DNA of 64,000 nt. It comes from Microtetraspora glauca (GTDB lineage: Bacteria; Actinomycetota; Actinomycetes; Streptosporangiales; Streptosporangiaceae). The stretch spans positions 372,001-436,000 of the forward strand of contig BBYL01000008.1 in NCBI GenBank assembly GCA_001570385.1. Reading direction: 5' to 3'. A program made the position numbers and the translations under genes. Positions 32,246 to 39,656 of the stretch are shown piece after piece. The notes below the pieces were generated by a model that did not search any database, was not told the origin of the DNA, and saw only the letters and a program-made list of their open reading frames with translations. Numbering within the stretch: position 1 is the first letter of the stretch; the number at the start of each line of letters is the position of its first letter.

Positions 32246-33111
32246 TCGCAGAGAGCGGTCTCACAACAGCACTCGCGGCAGGTGGGACCTTCGTCTCCGG
32301 CATCGTGCTGATCGCCAGCCTGGTGGGAGGCGCGACGTACGCGGCCACCTCCGCCAGTACCGGGATCACCCGCATGGTGTGCGGCTACGCCCGCCCGTCT
32401 GGTGCCACGGAGCCGGGGCCAACACCAGGGACTGCCTCCGACACCAAGCAGACCAAGCCCGGCCTGTCTCCCGCCATGCAGGCAGAGATACGCGGCGGCA
32501 TCGAGACCGCCGCGGCGCTCGGCGTCCCGCGTACCGCGATCACCTACGACATCGCCGCTGCTCTCGCCGATGAGATGCCCGAAGCCGACCCAGCCCAGAT
32601 CAGAAAACAGGCCGAGCAGGCCGTCACCGCCGTTGCCGCCGAGCTGTGTACCGAACTGACCCTTGACGGCCTTCCCACCGATGCCGTGGCAGGGGCAGGC
32701 CGTGGCGTGGTCGCTGTACAGGCGGCGCTCGCCATGCTCGGCGTCCCGTACTCCTGGGGCGGCGGCGGGCCGAACGGTCCCGGCTACGGCATCGGACGCG
32801 GAGCGCGGACCAAGGGATTCGACTGCTCCGGCCTGACCGAATACGCCTGGGCAAGGGCTGGCGTACGGATCGGCACCACCACATACGAGCAGTGGCGGAC
32901 AGGGATCCGCGTCCCACGCTCCCAGATCCAGCCAGGCGACCTGATCTTCTACGAGACCGACTCATCCATCCCCGGCCCCGACCATGTCGGCATCGCGATC
33001 GACGCCACGCGCATGGTCCATGCGCCCTACACCGGCAGCACCGTACGCGTCGATACCTGGGCAGGCGCGCCAGGCCGGGAACGGCAGCTCCTCGGCATCG
33101 TCCGGCCCTGA
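32236..33111 (+). CDS. NlpC/P60 (C40) peptidoglycan hydrolase of the T4SS
   Basis: A 291-residue protein. An N-terminal helix (FVSGIVLIASLVGGATYAAT) anchors or exports it, and a helical region spans ~75-155. The C40 domain covers ~165-291: AALAMLGVPYSWGGGGPNGP, TKGFDCSGLTEYAWARAGVR (catalytic Cys), PGDLIFYETDSSIPGPDHVG (catalytic His) and a later polar residue. It is the last gene of the overlapping T4SS operon and corresponds to the VirB1-like cell-wall hydrolase that opens peptidoglycan for the channel. It overlaps the previous gene by ten bases. Confidence 0.9.
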   Translation: MPLIAESGLTTALAAGGTFVSGIVLIASLVGGATYAATSASTGITRMVCGYARPSGATEPGPTPGTASDTKQTKPGLSPAMQAEIRGGIETAAALGVPRTAITYDIAAALADEMPEADPAQIRKQAEQAVTAVAAELCTELTLDGLPTDAVAGAGRGVVAVQAALAMLGVPYSWGGGGPNGPGYGIGRGARTKGFDCSGLTEYAWARAGVRIGTTTYEQWRTGIRVPRSQIQPGDLIFYETDSSIPGPDHVGIAIDATRMVHAPYTGSTVRVDTWAGAPGRERQLLGIVRP

Positions 33112-33263
33112 TGACGCCCATCAAGGACATCGCGATAAAGCCCGCCCCGCGATCTCCGGCACAGCGCCGATCGCGCGGCGCACCTGATCTCTCCTCCCAG
33201 CGCTCGGCCCCCTATGGGCCGAAGCGCGGCCACACCACGCCCAAAACACGAATGGAGTCACGC

Positions 33264-33614
33264 ATGCGAAAGCTCGCCACACTTCTGACCTCGCTGCTCT
33301 TCCTGATCGCGATGGCCCCGGCCGCTTCAGCCGGAGGCAACGGCTGGCACGACGACCGCATCTCGTACGGCTCGGTAAAGGTCAGCTCAGACCGCAAGCA
33401 CATCAAGGTGTGCGACACCCATGCCGACGGCGTCGAGGTCTGGGCGGAATACGCGACGTCCTTCCTGCTCATGCACACAGTCAAGGACGGGAAAGGCGGT
33501 GACTACGACTGCGAAGAAGACACCGTCTTCTTCGGATACATCACCGTGTTCAAGCTCTGCATCCGCCGCAATGGCTTCAAGGAGTGCAACCCATCCATCT
33601 GGATCAAGCGGTAG
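33264..33614 (+). CDS. Small secreted protein, unknown function
   Basis: A 116-residue protein. Start ATG 33264 has GGAG seven bases upstream and places a clean signal peptide at the N-terminus (MRKLATLLTSLLFLIAMAPA, then ASA cleavage). The mature ~94 residues contain four cysteines (KVCDTHAD, DYDCEEDT, KLCIRRNGFKECNPS), probably two disulfides, and alternate short beta-strands. It lies 150 bp after the T4SS operon on the same strand. I recognise no domain. Similar small secreted proteins are common in actinobacteria. Confidence 0.75.
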   Translation: MRKLATLLTSLLFLIAMAPAASAGGNGWHDDRISYGSVKVSSDRKHIKVCDTHADGVEVWAEYATSFLLMHTVKDGKGGDYDCEEDTVFFGYITVFKLCIRRNGFKECNPSIWIKR

Positions 33615-33757
33615 GCGGCCGACCTGTCCTGACCTCGCGTTCTTGTGCGGATCGGGGCGCGCTGCCCGAGAATCCTGGCAGCGGTTCAGTGGCAGGCCGT
33701 AAGCTCGTGGTGACCGATCTCAGCCTTTCTTTGGTCAGAGAGTTGAAGTTTGGTCAG

Positions 33758-33784
33758 AGGGCCGGTTCTTCACGAGCCGGCCCT
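33758..33784. terminator. Hairpin between convergent genes
   Basis: AGGGCCGG and CCGGCCCT pair around an 11-nt loop. It ends at the last base of the minus-strand gene at 33784 and lies ~145 bp after the secreted-protein gene. It is preceded by a short direct repeat, TTTGGTCAGAG, at about 33730 and 33749. Confidence 0.5.
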
Positions 33785-34269
33785 CACTCGTCGCCCAGGC
33801 ATCTCTGGAGCAGGAGGAACCCGGGCATCGCCTCCCTTGGGCGGATCCCCACATCGAAGATCTCCGGTTCCTCGAAGACGGGCTCCCCGCTGGGGCGGCG
33901 CGCGTAGACAACTCGGCCGTAGTCGACACCATCATCCCGGTCGAAGCTCATCCACGTGATGGCTTCCTGCTCGCCCTCCCGGAGCGGGTGGTTCGACACA
34001 GCTCGTAGGGCGATCGTGCTCGGCGGTTGGAATATCCACACCTGAGGGACGGCCAGCACCCAGCGAGCGGCATCGATCTCTCGTGCCTTCCCCGCCACCT
34101 TTTCCTCGAACGCCGCCGCCGTGGCGCTGTCACGCAGATAGTCGTAATCACTCAGCACGAGTTTGCGCTCGCTTTCGATCGCGACAATCGCGGGGCATTC
34201 CCGAGCCACGATGTTCTTCTCCAGGCGCCGTACCACGTCGAAGAGCAGGTCCAATGTCGCTGCGTTCAT
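33784..34269 (-). CDS. Hypothetical protein
   Basis: A 161-residue soluble protein, acidic with mixed alpha/beta character (MNAATLDLLFDVVRRLEKNI, ESERKLVLSDYDYLRDSATA, VWIFQPPSTIALRAVSNHPL). No family is recognised. Codon bias is good and the start ATG has no rival. It is divergent from the HAD gene at 34424. It could be an immunity-like or regulatory cargo protein, but nothing shows that. Confidence 0.6.
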   Translation of the reverse strand: MNAATLDLLFDVVRRLEKNIVARECPAIVAIESERKLVLSDYDYLRDSATAAAFEEKVAGKAREIDAARWVLAVPQVWIFQPPSTIALRAVSNHPLREGEQEAITWMSFDRDDGVDYGRVVYARRPSGEPVFEEPEIFDVGIRPREAMPGFLLLQRCLGDE

Positions 34270-34423
34270 CTGGCCTTCCCATCTGCGCCGTACCCGTCAA
34301 GCGCGGTGCCCGGACAGTGAACGCTAGCGGGTTCCCAAGTCAGCGCGCCGAAGTACGCAACGGAAGGCGATCGGGCTTGTCGATCCCCGGGATGCACGCA
34401 GCCGCAATGGCTAGGCTCATACG

Positions 34424-35212
34424 GTGAGCGCCGGGAGAACCTTGGTCCTGTGGGACATCGACCACACGCTGATCACCATCGGCGGCCTCAGCCACGACAT
34501 CTACGCCGACGCTTTCCGATCCGCGACCGGCCAGGTCATGCGACAGCTCGCCGACATGACCGGCCGTACAGAACGCGCGATCGCGGCGGACACCCTACGT
34601 CTGCACCACATCGAGGCCTCCGACCGCACCCTTCACTTCTTCGGCATCGCCTTGGCCGAGTCCTTCCTGACCTACGAGGAAGCGATCAGGAAACGCGGAC
34701 GCGTACTGGACGGAGCAATCGAGATCCTCGCCACGCTCGCCGACCGCCCGGACGTCGTACAGTCCGTACTCACCGGGAACATGGAACCGATCGCGATCGG
34801 CAAGCTCAAGGCGTTCGGCCTTGATCGGTTCGTGGACTTCGACGCGGGCGCGTACGGGATGGACCACGAGGAGCGCCCCGAGCTGGTACGGCTGGCGCAG
34901 CAACGCGCGACCGCCAAGTACGGATCCGCGTTCACCGCCGACAACACGGTCCTGATCGGAGACACCCCCAACGACGTCCTCGCCGGACACCTCGGCGGCG
35001 CGCGGGTAGTCGCCGTCGCCACCGGCTCGTGTGGCGCGGACGCCTTGCGCGAGGCAGGCGCCGAACTCGTTCTCACCGATCTCAGCGACACCCCGGCCGT
35101 CATCCACGCCATCCTCGGCGTGACGGACGGGCTCAGTAGGACGACGCCCGCACCTCTTCCGCCAGGTCACGCACCTGCTGCACCTTCTTGTAAGCCGACA
35201 GGTCGTCCATGA
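34424..35212 (+). CDS. HAD-superfamily hydrolase
   Basis: A 262-residue haloacid dehalogenase-fold phosphatase. Motif I is LVLWDIDHTLITIGG (DxD), motif II SVLTGNMEP, motif III around the Lys of IAIGKLKAFGLD, and motif IV NTVLIGDTPNDVLAGHLGGA (GDxxxD). The cap is the small helical C1 type. These motifs support phosphoglycolate phosphatase-like activity on an unknown substrate. The last ~27 codons overlap the convergent XRE gene by 80 bp. The conserved HAD fold ends before the overlap, so the tail is dispensable. The start is a GTG. Confidence 0.85.
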   Translation: MSAGRTLVLWDIDHTLITIGGLSHDIYADAFRSATGQVMRQLADMTGRTERAIAADTLRLHHIEASDRTLHFFGIALAESFLTYEEAIRKRGRVLDGAIEILATLADRPDVVQSVLTGNMEPIAIGKLKAFGLDRFVDFDAGAYGMDHEERPELVRLAQQRATAKYGSAFTADNTVLIGDTPNDVLAGHLGGARVVAVATGSCGADALREAGAELVLTDLSDTPAVIHAILGVTDGLSRTTPAPLPPGHAPAAPSCKPTGRP

Positions 35213-36344
35213 ACTCGGTGAATCGCTCCCGCACCCGTGCCGAGCCGATCGCGGAGGACATCCGGTGCGCGCGCTCGCCGATAGCCGCCGCATGGGCGAC
35301 CTCCCCCTTGCCCAGGTAGGCGGCGGCGAGCCGGATCGTGTAATGCGCCAGGTCTCTGGCGTGCTCCGGCGTCCTCGACCGTACGAGCAAGATCGTATGT
35401 TCGATTTCCGAGATCGCGTCGTCGGCCTGTCCCAGGTCCAGGAAACAGGCGCCGCGCTGGGCGGAGAGCTCTATCTCGCCGACGTATCCGACCCAGCGAG
35501 GCTCCTCCTCATCCGCCGTTTCGGCGTACACGGCCTGCGCCAGATCCAGGCTGCGCTTGCATGCGTCAGCCTCTCCGAGCCGGGCATGGGCACGTGCGGC
35601 ACGGTTGTGCGCTGTCGCGCGGGCGCGTGGGGATATTCCCGCGCTGGTGAGGCCGATCGCGGTGCGTGCCAGTGCGAGCGCCTTGTCCGGTTGGTCGCGG
35701 TAGAGGGCGTGCAGGCTCATGTAGCCGAGGGCGTGCCCGGCCAGGGAGGGGTCGTCGGCCTCATGTGCCGCGTAAATCGTGGCGGTGAGGTACCGGCTGG
35801 CCTCCGCATGCCTGCTCGCGTCGATGGACAGCCAGCCCGCGATCTGGGTGAGGCCCGCCATTGCCAGGTACAGGCGACGCGTGTCGTCCGCTCGCAGGCC
35901 GGGCGAGCCGAACAGGCCGGCCGCCGCCTGTGCCTGACCTGCCACAACCTGGCACAGCTCGTTCCCGCCGAATTCCGCGTCCAGGCGGTAGAGCCGACTG
36001 AGCAGCGCTTCGACCGATTCGACGGTGAACCCCGGAGGCAGCACCCCGGCGCCTGCGGGTGGAAGTACCAGCAGGGAAACGATCTCCTCGTCTTCGGACG
36101 CTTCCCCAAAAAGCGCTTTCTCTTCTATTTGCAGAGCCCTGCTGAAGAGCAGCCTGTAGCGCTCGCTGGGGGTGCTGATCTTTCCCGATTCCCAGCGACG
36201 GATGGACCGGACGAGCGCCTCATGGTCCGGCAGTGAGCTGGCGTCCCCGCCTGCGGCCTCGCGCAGCTTGCGGGCCATCGCGTGCACATCCCACAGGCGC
36301 GCTTTGCGCTCGGCTCGGATACGCGCGAACCAAGAGGACACCAT
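35133..36344 (-). CDS. XRE-type regulator with TPR-like C-terminus
   Basis: A 403-residue protein. Residues ~1-75 contain a helix-turn-helix of the XRE class (RAERKARLWDVHAMARKLRE, EALVRSIRRWESGKISTPSE, RYRLLFSRAL). The rest is a helical repeat array (RLYLAMAGLTQIAGWLSIDA, SLAGHALGYMSLHALYRDQP, ALARTAIGLTSAGISPRARA, AHYTIRLAAAYLGKGEVAHA), as in streptomycete signalling regulators that bind peptides or small ligands. It is divergent from nothing close and convergent with the HAD gene. A similar architecture recurs at 61601-63014. Confidence 0.85.
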   Translation of the reverse strand: MVSSWFARIRAERKARLWDVHAMARKLREAAGGDASSLPDHEALVRSIRRWESGKISTPSERYRLLFSRALQIEEKALFGEASEDEEIVSLLVLPPAGAGVLPPGFTVESVEALLSRLYRLDAEFGGNELCQVVAGQAQAAAGLFGSPGLRADDTRRLYLAMAGLTQIAGWLSIDASRHAEASRYLTATIYAAHEADDPSLAGHALGYMSLHALYRDQPDKALALARTAIGLTSAGISPRARATAHNRAARAHARLGEADACKRSLDLAQAVYAETADEEEPRWVGYVGEIELSAQRGACFLDLGQADDAISEIEHTILLVRSRTPEHARDLAHYTIRLAAAYLGKGEVAHAAAIGERAHRMSSAIGSARVRERFTEFMDDLSAYKKVQQVRDLAEEVRASSY

Positions 36345-36635
36345 CGGACAAACACCTCCGAAACTCCGCAGCGGAACGTATAGGGTTTTACTCGCCGATA
36401 TTCGAGATGGCGGAGGAGCGCCAAAGTCTGACGCGCGGCGCGAATGTATCGCTAATCGAATGATGGCGATACAGCCAACGCGAAGGGACCCCGCGAATCC
36501 GGCGGAGAGACCTCCGCTCGTTCTTCTTCCTCGGACGCCACTCTCGCGGTCGGGGCATGCTTCGTTTCACCTGCGCACGGCCTGGATGGAGCGACATGGC
36601 ACGCCTTTCGATCATGGTCAGTTCTCTCCGGACTG
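36345..36635. other. Intergenic region upstream of XRE gene
   Basis: About 290 bp with no supported gene. It carries the promoter of the minus-strand XRE gene (about 36345-36450, locally less GC-rich: gggttttactcgccgatatt) and the run-out of the DUF932 transcript. I see no repeats. Confidence 0.4.
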
Positions 36636-36670
36636 GTACGGCTCCCGCCAGCTGTGGCCGGGAGCCGTAC
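36636..36670 (-). terminator. Hairpin after DUF932 gene
   Basis: GTACGGCTCCCG and CGGGAGCCGTAC are perfect 12-bp arms around an 11-nt loop, 20 bp beyond the stop of the minus-strand DUF932 gene. Confidence 0.6.
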
Positions 36671-36690
36671 GGTGGGCTGCGGGGTTCAGT

Positions 36691-37718
36691 TCAGGCGGCG
36701 ACGGCGGTGAGTTGGCGATCCAGCACCGTGGACAGGGTGCGCAGGGTGCCCCGATCGAGCTCGTCGATGCCGCCGGTCACCGCGCGGAGCATGTTGCGTT
36801 CGGCTCGTACGGCACCGCGGATGTTTTGCTCGTGGTGGGTGAAGGTGTTGATCGCCTGGACCACGCCCCAAGCCGTGCCCCTCCATGGCGCCACTCGCAG
36901 ATCGTGGTTCCAGAGTTTGGTCAGGGTGTCGCGCCTGCTCTCGGCCATGGTGCGGCTGCGGCCTCGCTGATCTGGCATCGGCGTGTGGGCGTCCAGGAAC
37001 TTCAGCCATTGCCGGCCGGTGACCTCCACCCGGCACAGGTCGCGGACCGCCGCTGAGAACTCGTCGGCCAGGGCGTAGACGATGTTCAGCGCGTCGCGGG
37101 CCTCGGCAAGCCTGAGCTTCGAGTGCCGGGAGTGCTTGATCTTGACCTGCTGGCCGCGTTCGGCGAGCCCGGCGGCCATGGTGTTGTCGCACACGATGTT
37201 GGTCACCGCCCGCTTGAACGTCGTGGCCAACGAGCCGTCGAACGACGTCGCCGCGAAAAGATGCGGCCGGAACTCGACACCTTCCGGCGTCACGATGTTG
37301 TCGGGGACCTCGACCGACACCCAGGCGACCGCCCCGCCCTTCAGCAGACCGGCGGAGCCGATCGACAGGTCGGCGTCAAGCAGCCGGGAGACGTTGTTGA
37401 TCAGCCACTCGACGTAGGGGTGTGGCTCGTAGCCGTCGGAGAAGATCCCCATGACGTGCCCGTTGTCGCTGCGCAGGATCGCCTGCCGGTCGGGTATCTG
37501 CGCGAGCCCGCCGCGCGGGTCCTCCACATAGATCGGTCGTGAGAGGGCCTGCCAGCCGAACAGGCGCCGCTTGACGTCGCCGACAGGGATTGGCCCCTCG
37601 TAGTGGTTCGGCTCCTCGCCCTGCATGCTGGCGCGGTAGTGCCAGGCGGTTCCGCGCTTGCCGGTGAAGCCGATCAGCGTGTTGGCGTTCAGCCACTCCA
37701 GAGACTCCCTGGACATGT
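36691..37718 (-). CDS. DUF932-family protein
   Basis: A 341-residue protein started at ATG 37718 behind AAGGAG. It carries LNANTLIGFTGKRGTAWHYR, then GYEPHPYVEWLINNVSRLLD, FRPHLFAATSFDGSLATTFK and RAVTNIVCDNTMAAGLAERG, the core of the phage/plasmid-related DUF932 family (LGY3-like). Function is unknown. Homologues sit in plasmids, phages and ICEs and are often highly expressed early after transfer. It is the last of the long minus-strand cargo series and has its own hairpins on both sides. Confidence 0.85.
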
Positions 37719-37741
37719 CTTCTCCTTGTCTGGCGAAATGG

Positions 37742-37765
37742 AAAAGCACCGGCCGGGGCCGGTGC
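37742..37765 (-). terminator. Terminator upstream of DUF932 gene
   Basis: On the minus strand, GCACCGGCC-cc-GGCCGGTGC is followed by TTTTCC. It ends transcripts arriving from the 38003 gene just before the DUF932 gene. 37766-38002 holds no gene. Confidence 0.7.
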
Positions 37766-38002
37766 CTACGGGTGTGCGTTATGGCTTGCTGGCGGGGGCA
37801 GACCCTCCACGTAATGGGATGTTCTTTCTGGCGACGGACGCGGGCCCAGTCATCCCCATGGCCGAGGGGCAGATGCAGCATGGCGCTCGGACTGCGCACG
37901 TGGAACGCGTGGATGCGGGCGGGCTCTCCGACCGGAGGCGCGCCTGTGAACGGCCTCGGGAGCTTCGTGCTGGACAGAAACTCTGATCGGCGCCCCTCTG
38001 GG

Positions 38003-38557
38003 TCACAACTCCGAAGTGAGGGCGCGGGCCATGCGTGCGACGAGATCGTGGTCGGCTCCGTCGACCTCGATGCGGCAGGTTGAGGCCTCCCCGGACGTGG
38101 TCAGGACACATCCGGCGGTGCCCACGTTCCAGCGGGCAACCAGTCGCCGTCCCTCCTCCACGACATCCCCAGTAGGGATGAGGCGGCGCAGTCGGCCGAG
38201 GAACCGGGCGCGCTGAGCGTCCTCTACGGCGGTCTTGGTCATGCGTTCCCGGACGATGGCGAGGTCTCGTTCGTAGGCGGGGAGCAGTCGCCGCCTGATG
38301 TCGGCGGCGATCCTCTCCGGACCGCGTGCGACGGCAACGGTGATCTCGTGGCGGGGTAGACCGCACCCGGAGTCTCCGCCCGGATATCCCGCGATGATCT
38401 TCACGCGTTCCGACCGCTTCCACACCCGGTGGACGACCAGGCACGCACCATCTGGACGGACCAGATACACCGGCCGATCTTCGGCGATCTCTGCGGTGAA
38501 CCCGTCCAGCACGGGCGCGAGTTTGGTAGCGAACTCCTCGATCTCCTGCCTGTTCAC
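38003..38557 (-). CDS. Hypothetical ICE cargo protein, paralogue of 38758 gene
   Basis: A 184-residue protein started at GTG 38557 behind AAAGGACG. It shares its whole layout with the next gene upstream: EEFATKLAPVLDGFTAEIAE, DGACLVVHRVWKRSERVKII, AGYPGGDSGCGLPRHEITVA, ARGPERIAADIRRRLLPAYE. No catalytic motif is seen. The N-terminal half is beta-rich and the C-terminal half helical. It is separated by hairpins from both neighbours. Unknown function, likely actinobacterial mobile-element family. Confidence 0.75.
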   Translation of the reverse strand: MNRQEIEEFATKLAPVLDGFTAEIAEDRPVYLVRPDGACLVVHRVWKRSERVKIIAGYPGGDSGCGLPRHEITVAVARGPERIAADIRRRLLPAYERDLAIVRERMTKTAVEDAQRARFLGRLRRLIPTGDVVEEGRRLVARWNVGTAGCVLTTSGEASTCRIEVDGADHDLVARMARALTSEL

Positions 38558-38660
38558 CGTCCACGTCCTTTCTTCGAGTCGCGTCTGTGGAAGAGCGCCG
38601 CCCGGCAACCAGGAAGGGGGCAACCTCGTTCCTGCAAGGAGCAACCGCGCGGCACGCAGT

Positions 38661-38691
38661 TCCCCGGCCCGCTGAGTGCGCGGGCCGGGGA
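38661..38691. terminator. GC-rich hairpin upstream of 38003 gene
   Basis: TCCCCGGCCCGC and GCGGGCCGGGGA, perfect 12-bp arms with a 7-nt loop, in the spacer between the two paralogous genes. Confidence 0.6.
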
Positions 38692-38705
38692 GTTCCTGAA
38701 AAGCG

Positions 38706-38732
38706 AAAACCCCTCGCCGTCTCGGCGAAGGG
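38706..38732 (-). terminator. Terminator after 38758 gene
   Basis: On the minus strand, CCCTTCGCCG-aga-CGGCGAGGG is followed by GTTTTCGCTTTTC. It stands 26 bp after the stop codon and ends the DUF4192-ComM-like operon. Confidence 0.7.
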
Positions 38733-38757
38733 CAGGGTCTGCTTCTGTTTCTGTAGG

Positions 38758-39321
38758 TCAGGAGAAGCGCTCATGGATGGCGTGGGCGAGGCGTTCGGTC
38801 AGTTCTCGATCGGCCATCCGGACCTCGATCGAGTTGCTGGCGCCCTCGCCGTACATCGCGAACGAGCCGGAGGCCGCGCCAAGCCGCCATCGCACGATGG
38901 TTTCCCGCTGCTTCTCGTTGACCGTCGCCCCGGGGAGCAGGGTTCGCAGGGTCTCGATGAGTTCGGCCCGTGCGGCGTTCTCGGTCGTCCTGCCGCTTAG
39001 CCGTTCCCGGCAGGCGGCCAAATCTCGCAGGTAGCCGGGCAGCAGTCGGCGGGCGATCTTTCTGGCGACGTGCTCGGCGCCTCGGCTCGCCGTCACGGTG
39101 ATCTGATGCCGTCGCAGGTCCGGGAAGAGACCACCGCTCCCGTCCGGGTAGACGCCGAGCACGATGACGCGCCCTTCCTGTCTCCACAGCGGGTGCACGA
39201 CGAGCCGGGCCCTGTCCGGGCCGATCAGGTAGGCGGGATGGCCGGGCCGGATCAGCGGCCTGAACCCGTCCAGATGCTCGGCGACCTGGGTCACGAGATT
39301 GTCGATGTCGGCAGCCTCCAC
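38758..39321 (-). CDS. Hypothetical ICE cargo protein, paralogue of 38003 gene
   Basis: A 187-residue protein started at GTG 39321 behind AAGGAGG. Matching blocks to the 38003 protein are NLVTQVAEHLDGFRPLIRPG, RARLVVHPLWRQEGRVIVLG, VYPDGSGGLFPDLRRHQITV, TASRGAEHVARKIARRLLPG and a final SIEVRMADRELTERLAHAI. Roughly 40 percent of positions look shared. It ends a minus-strand operon with the ComM-like gene. Tandem duplication followed by divergence is the simplest explanation. Function unknown. Confidence 0.75.
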   Translation of the reverse strand: MEAADIDNLVTQVAEHLDGFRPLIRPGHPAYLIGPDRARLVVHPLWRQEGRVIVLGVYPDGSGGLFPDLRRHQITVTASRGAEHVARKIARRLLPGYLRDLAACRERLSGRTTENAARAELIETLRTLLPGATVNEKQRETIVRWRLGAASGSFAMYGEGASNSIEVRMADRELTERLAHAIHERFS

Positions 39322-39350
39322 GGCGAAGCCTCCTTTTCGTGCTGGCGGGA

Positions 39351-39653
39351 TCACTTGTCTTGGGCGAGTCGCGCCTGATCGGCGAGGAACCGGTAGATGT
39401 CGCGGCCGGGCGTGCCGCATTCGGCGCAGCGGCAGCCGTACCGGTGGATTTCGGTGGTGTGGAAGGTCTGAAGTGGGCTCTCCCACGGAGCCGGGTGGTG
39501 CGGTTCGTCGAGCTCCACCCGGACGCGCCCGTCGCCGATGATCTCGGCGATGGTGCCCGGGTAGTAAAAGGGCGACTGGTAGGACTCGGCCCACCATGGG
39601 CGTACTGGGATGCGGAAGATGGGCCGGACCAGCACGCGGTCACCGATCCTCAC
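39351..39653 (-). CDS. Hypothetical protein with CxxC pair
   Basis: A 100-residue protein. The N-terminus MRIGDRVLVRPIFRIPVRPW and GTIAEIIGDGRVRVELDEPH suggest an SH3/KOW-like small beta-barrel. The C-terminus RYGCRCAECGTPGRDIYRFL contains three cysteines in a CxCxxC arrangement that could bind zinc. It lies three bases after the ComM-like gene in the same operon. Unknown function. Confidence 0.7.
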   Translation of the reverse strand: MRIGDRVLVRPIFRIPVRPWWAESYQSPFYYPGTIAEIIGDGRVRVELDEPHHPAPWESPLQTFHTTEIHRYGCRCAECGTPGRDIYRFLADQARLAQDK

Positions 39654-39656
39654 CGT

